DNA of 64,000 bases. Source: Hesseltinella vesiculosa (Eukaryota; Mucoromycota; Mucoromycetes; Mucorales; Cunninghamellaceae). How positions within the stretch are numbered: the first letter of the stretch is position 1; each line of letters begins with the position of its first letter. The notes under the pieces are model-generated. The model was not told the DNA's origin and did no database searches. It saw only the letters and a list, made by a program, of their open reading frames with translations. Below are positions 60,292 through 64,000 of this stretch, piece after piece. The stretch is from contig MCGT01000030.1 in NCBI GenBank assembly GCA_002104935.1, positions 1-64,000 of the forward strand. The letters run 5' to 3'. The position numbers were made by a program, and so were the translations under genes.

Positions 60292-60398
60292 TTTATGTTA
60301 CAGAAAAAAAAAAAAAAAAAAACAATATCCCGTTTATTTGAGCTGGCATTTACTTGACTGCCTCCTTTTCATGCCGACCGTTGTGTAACTTGCTTCCT

Positions 60399-61414
60399 CT
60401 AAAACCCTGTGTTCATCAAGCGATCACCAATGTCGCCAAGACCAGGTCGTATGAACCTGTTGAAGTTGCAAACGTATGGGTGAGATCCCTTTTTCTTTTT
60501 TTATATGCCTTTAGAACATACCCATGGTCGTCAAGCACTTCATCCACATCGGCAACATAGACATGAATGTCAGGATGTTCCTTTTGTAAATGCGTGACAC
60601 CTTGGCTGGACTGTCAAAGAAGATGGTTAGACGTTCATGGACTGTGACATTTCAGGGGGGGGGTAAAACTTGCTGCAAGAAGGCCAACGAATTTGATTTG
60701 CTCGCCTGGAATGCCCCACTCCTTTAGAATATTGACGGTTGCCACAGCGGTGTTACCTAAAAGGTGTATAAGCACATCTGAATCCAATCCTTTTTTTTTT
60801 TTTTACCCGTTGCAATCACCGGGTCCAAGACATAACACAGATCCACATTGGGGTTTTCCGGTAATTTGTTGTAATATTCCACAGGTTGCAGCGTGATCTG
60901 GGATGTGATTCAGCAAAAAAGGGATGAAATGAAGCAAGTGGCTATTTGCTTTAAATACCTTTTCACGAAACAGGCCTAGATGAAAGACAGATGCATCAGG
61001 GAAGAGGGCAGAGAAGCCTATGTGGATGGGCAGAAAATGGAGTATCAAAAATCACGTACCAAAGATAACAAGTCCTATTTACCAGGAACCATGCCGAGCC
61101 CAGAGCGAAGCACGGGAATCAGGGCAACACGCTGTTTCAATTCTGCAGCTTGATAGGCTTGATAAGGCGACATGAGCTAAAGGAAACAAAATGAATGGGC
61201 ACAGGTCTACAACGCATAACAATATCGTTTATGAGGTTACCGTTTTTTCTCGTGAGATTGGGAGGTCTACAGAAGCTTCATAAGCGAGCAAGTTGGTTAT
61301 ATCGTTAACAAGTTCCCTCGTAGATTTCGATGATTGATTGGCTTCACGCAATTGTGAAAGCTTGACAGCAATAACGGGATGTTGGCTAATATGGATGAAT
61401 CCAGTCATTTTCAT
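60399..61414 (-). CDS. FUR1: Uracil phosphoribosyltransferase
   Basis: Converts uracil and PRPP to UMP in pyrimidine salvage. Seven exons (61241-61414, 61083-61176, 60959-61017, 60807-60897, 60674-60756, 60522-60610, 60399-60456) give 215 aa, the normal length. Motifs are [17 protein letters not shown], the PRPP loop [16 protein letters not shown] (about residues 131-146), [12 protein letters not shown] and the uracil-binding end [16 protein letters not shown]. The intron after LLA has a GC donor (TTGCA before GCAAGT). The first ATG (MKMTGFIHI) was chosen. It is divergent from URC1. Confidence 0.95.
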
Positions 61415-61831
61415 TGAATGCGTACAATAAAAAAAAAAAAAAAGAAAAGAAAAAGAAAAGCAAGAAAAATAAAAAGCTGGTGTGTGAAAAAAAAACATCC
61501 CTCTTTTGTGACATCCTAGTGGCAGCTGCCACTTTCCCGGTGCAGGTCAGCTGATTCACAACAAACCAAACTGCGCCCTTAAATAGTTGCTTACCTCTTG
61601 TTGATGCAATAAAATAGAATACTTTCTCCAAAAGGTGCTACTAGAAAATGAAACGGTTGTTTATCGTTTCATTGCGGACGTGTGTGACACAATGCGAAGC
61701 GCCATCCGTCGTGATTTCCGCCCCTGAGTTTTATTTTTTCCCACCCAAAATGAGGTTCATGCGTTCAAAAGGAATATTTTCCAACTTTCTTTTTATTCCC
61801 CTCTTTCTTTCCTATTGATTTTCCACGTAGG
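61415..61831. promoter_or_regulatory. Divergent promoter of FUR1 and URC1
   Basis: The 417-bp spacer between the two start codons has A/T tracts (61430-61450) and a TTCATTG region. Because both genes act on uracil, shared control is plausible, but I recognise no specific operator. Confidence 0.5.
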
Positions 61832-63915
61832 ATGACCAGATCAGATTCTTTAACGGATGAAATTCAAACAAACTTGGAAGCACTGCGATTAAATCAAGTG
61901 CAACTTGCTGAAAAAGTAAGTGTGCCATGCATAAAGAGTCATGTCGCTCACCTTTTTCCATGTTGCTTGTAGATCTCCAAGCTACTGGAATCCAAGTCAG
62001 ATTCTAATGAGCCAACCTCGCCTGTCTCCCCTTCCACCCCCTCGACGTCTGGTAAAAAGACCGAAGTGACATCGGGTCAACAACGGATTATTTTGACTAG
62101 TAAGTGACCATGAAACAAGGATGGTATCGCCTGAGGTTCACCCTTTTTCTTATCATTAGCTTATCCTAACCAGCTTGGCGTGAGACCTGTTCCCTTGACC
62201 TGGGGTGCACCTGGTCATAAGGAGCGTGGTCCTGTTATTGCTTCGAGACACTCTCAAAGCATCAAGAAACGGTAAAATGAACAAATCGACTTTCTCGGGA
62301 CTCATCCATCTTTAGGAATGCCATCGGTGCTTATGGTGGCTCGTACTGTATCTATCGCGCATTGGCTTTAGCTACAGGTGACTTGCTCAACAACCATCGT
62401 CCCAATTTTGCAATGACCGAACCTGCTTTTGATATCAACCCCAATTCTCAATGGTTTGACCCAACCAAAATCGTGTCGCTTGACCCGTGGGGTCACTTGG
62501 CTCCCAAGCTTTTCAGCAAAGAGTATGACGACGGTCTAGACATCCGCCCAACGATCGCTGCAACCAAGGCACACATGACCATGGCTGAAATGGAAATGGC
62601 CGTCAAAAATGGCTCACTCCCCGTCGATGGCAAAATTGTCGTCAACAATCGTGGCGATCTTGCTGTTTCCAAAGCCGCTGTTGAGCCTGTCTGGTATCTC
62701 CCTGGTGTGGCTGAACGCTTTGGAATTGATGAAGGCCTCTTACGACGATCTCTATTGTAAGATGAGAAAGAGACTGATAAAAAAAAAGGAAGCGCACATG
62801 ACCGATGTTTTTTTTTTTTTTTTGCCTCGGCGACATTTGGATGACAGTGAAGACACTGGCGGCATGTACCCCGAATTGATCACCCGTCCAGACCTCAAGG
62901 TCTTCCTCCCTCCCATTGGTGGCATCAGTGTCTACATATTTGGCAATCCAGCTTATGTATCAGGTAAAAAAAAAAAAAAAAAGCAAAGGCATGGCTACCA
63001 GTGTTGGCCAATGCTGATGCTTCTCTTGTATTTTCCTAGATCCTTCCAAAAAATTGACGTTGCGAGTGCATGACGAATGCAATGGCTCTGATGTCTTTGG
63101 TAACGTAACATCATGCAATCACTGTACTTGCAGGGAAACCTGACTTTTTTTTATTGTTATTGTTTAATTTTGCAGGAAGTGACATCTGCACCTGTCGCCC
63201 ATATTTGATTTTTGGCATAGAAGAATGCGTCAAGCAAGCCCAGCAAGACGGCGTCGGTGTGATCGTCTACTGTAGGTTCACGTTGCACTTTTCCTTACGT
63301 TATCATTGACTTTTTTATGTGTATGTAGTCCGCAAAGAAGGACGAGCACTTGGGGAAGTCACCAAGTATCTCGTGTACAATGCCCGTAAGGCTTTCTTCC
63401 AAGGCCATCGTAGTCAGCTGATGGTCTTCCTCTTCTCTAGGCAAGCGACAAGTGGGTGGCGATACAGCCAACAACTACTTTTTGCGAACGGAGTGTATTG
63501 CTGGTGTCAAGGACATGCGCTTCCAAGCGCTGATGCCCGATGTGCTACACTGGTTAGGTATTCAAAAAATCGATCGAATGATGGTAAACCCCGTCCACCT
63601 GGTTTTTCAATGGAGATTGACCGCTTTTTATTTATTTGTTTTTAATAGAGCATGTCAAATATGGTAATTCCGTGATGATGCACAAAAAGGCATGTCCTGC
63701 TTACACTTCTCTTCGTCTAGAAACACGATGCAATTGTTGATTCTGGTATTCCAATTTTGGAACGCGTATCTATCCCAGACGAACTGATTCCCGAGGATTC
63801 AAGGGTTGAGATTGACGCTAAAATTGCTTCAGGCTACTTTACCACCGGCGAAGTGATGAACGATGATCAGTTGGCTAATGTCAAAGGTCGTGATTGGGAG
63901 GATATCGAACATTGA
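61832..63915 (+). CDS. URC1: Urc1 GTP-cyclohydrolase-II-like protein of uracil catabolism
   Basis: Member of the fungal URC pathway that degrades uracil as a nitrogen source; related to GTP cyclohydrolase II. Eleven exons (61832-61915, 61973-62099, 62160-62271, 62316-62756, 62848-62963, 63040-63099, 63176-63271, 63329-63385, 63441-63583, 63649-63663, 63721-63915) give 481 aa. The zinc-site region reads RVHDECNGSDVFGSDICTC, with three Cys in the GCHII pattern, followed by GVGVIVYFRKEGRALGEV and MPDVLHWLGI. Exon 10 is a 15-nt micro-exon coding SMSNM. The first ~100 residues are a variable extension. The gene ends 85 bp before the window edge. Confidence 0.93.
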
Positions 63916-64000
63916 AGGGCCAACAACATCGACCATCGCTTCTTTTTTTTTTTTTTTTGAGCCACCCACAATAACCCCCCCCCCCACAGAATAGGATTTG

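Noticed and set aside
1..64000. tRNA genes
   Set aside because: I scanned for B-box-like GGTTCGA patterns on both strands and found none with plausible arms; a covariance-model search would settle it.

Overview
The window is eukaryotic and almost certainly fungal. It carries spliceosomal introns of about 45-130 nt with strong GTAAGT-type donors, fungal-type proteins (bZIP with a DUF3425-like C-terminus, Dlt1, Fmp27/Hobbit, Rtg2, Urc1, a Far11-type STRIPAK subunit) and many poly-A/poly-T tracts. The high intron density, a Crypton-type recombinase and a STRA6-like membrane protein point to an early-diverging lineage, probably Mucoromycota. That placement is inference; no rRNA or other species marker is present.

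Layout. 0.5-4.5 kb: a degenerate ~20-bp repeat, an eight-unit ~150-bp tandem array, and an unrecognised minus-strand membrane-protein gene containing four tandem copies of one mini-exon. 5.0-6.9 kb: a segment flanked by ~190-bp inverted repeats that carries a decayed, intron-containing LSM5 copy. 9.5-34.6 kb: a housekeeping block with a bZIP factor, a secreted multicopper oxidase, NEDD8/RUB1, succinate dehydrogenase SDH1, the 2905-aa lipid-transfer protein FMP27, a SET-domain methyltransferase, RTG2 and DLT1. 34.7-46.3 kb: an accessory island with a small inverted-repeat element, a Crypton-type tyrosine recombinase, a 14-exon gene whose introns are all phase 1 and which includes 9-18 nt micro-exons, and about 5 kb of unassigned sequence with simple repeats. 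46.3-63.9 kb: a second conserved block with a 7TM receptor, a Far11/STRIP subunit, SEC24, a 19-exon STRA6-like membrane protein, uracil phosphoribosyltransferase and divergent URC1.

How genes relate. Uracil phosphoribosyltransferase (salvage) and URC1 (uracil catabolism) share one 417-bp divergent promoter, so they may be co-regulated by pyrimidine supply. RTG2 and DLT1 share a 217-bp divergent promoter. FMP27, the SET gene and RTG2 form a tight head-to-tail run, as do the receptor, STRIP, SEC24, STRA6-like and uracil phosphoribosyltransferase genes (108-303 bp between neighbours).

The most unusual content is the pair of modular-exon loci. The plus-strand gene at 38.5-41.2 kb has 13 introns that are all phase 1, so every internal exon can be skipped without a frameshift. 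The minus-strand gene at 2.2-4.5 kb carries a phase-0 mini-exon array in which one copy has become a frame-breaking exon. Neither product resembles a family I recognise. All splice models were made by hand from GT/GC-AG sites and checked for a continuous frame; there is no transcript evidence.
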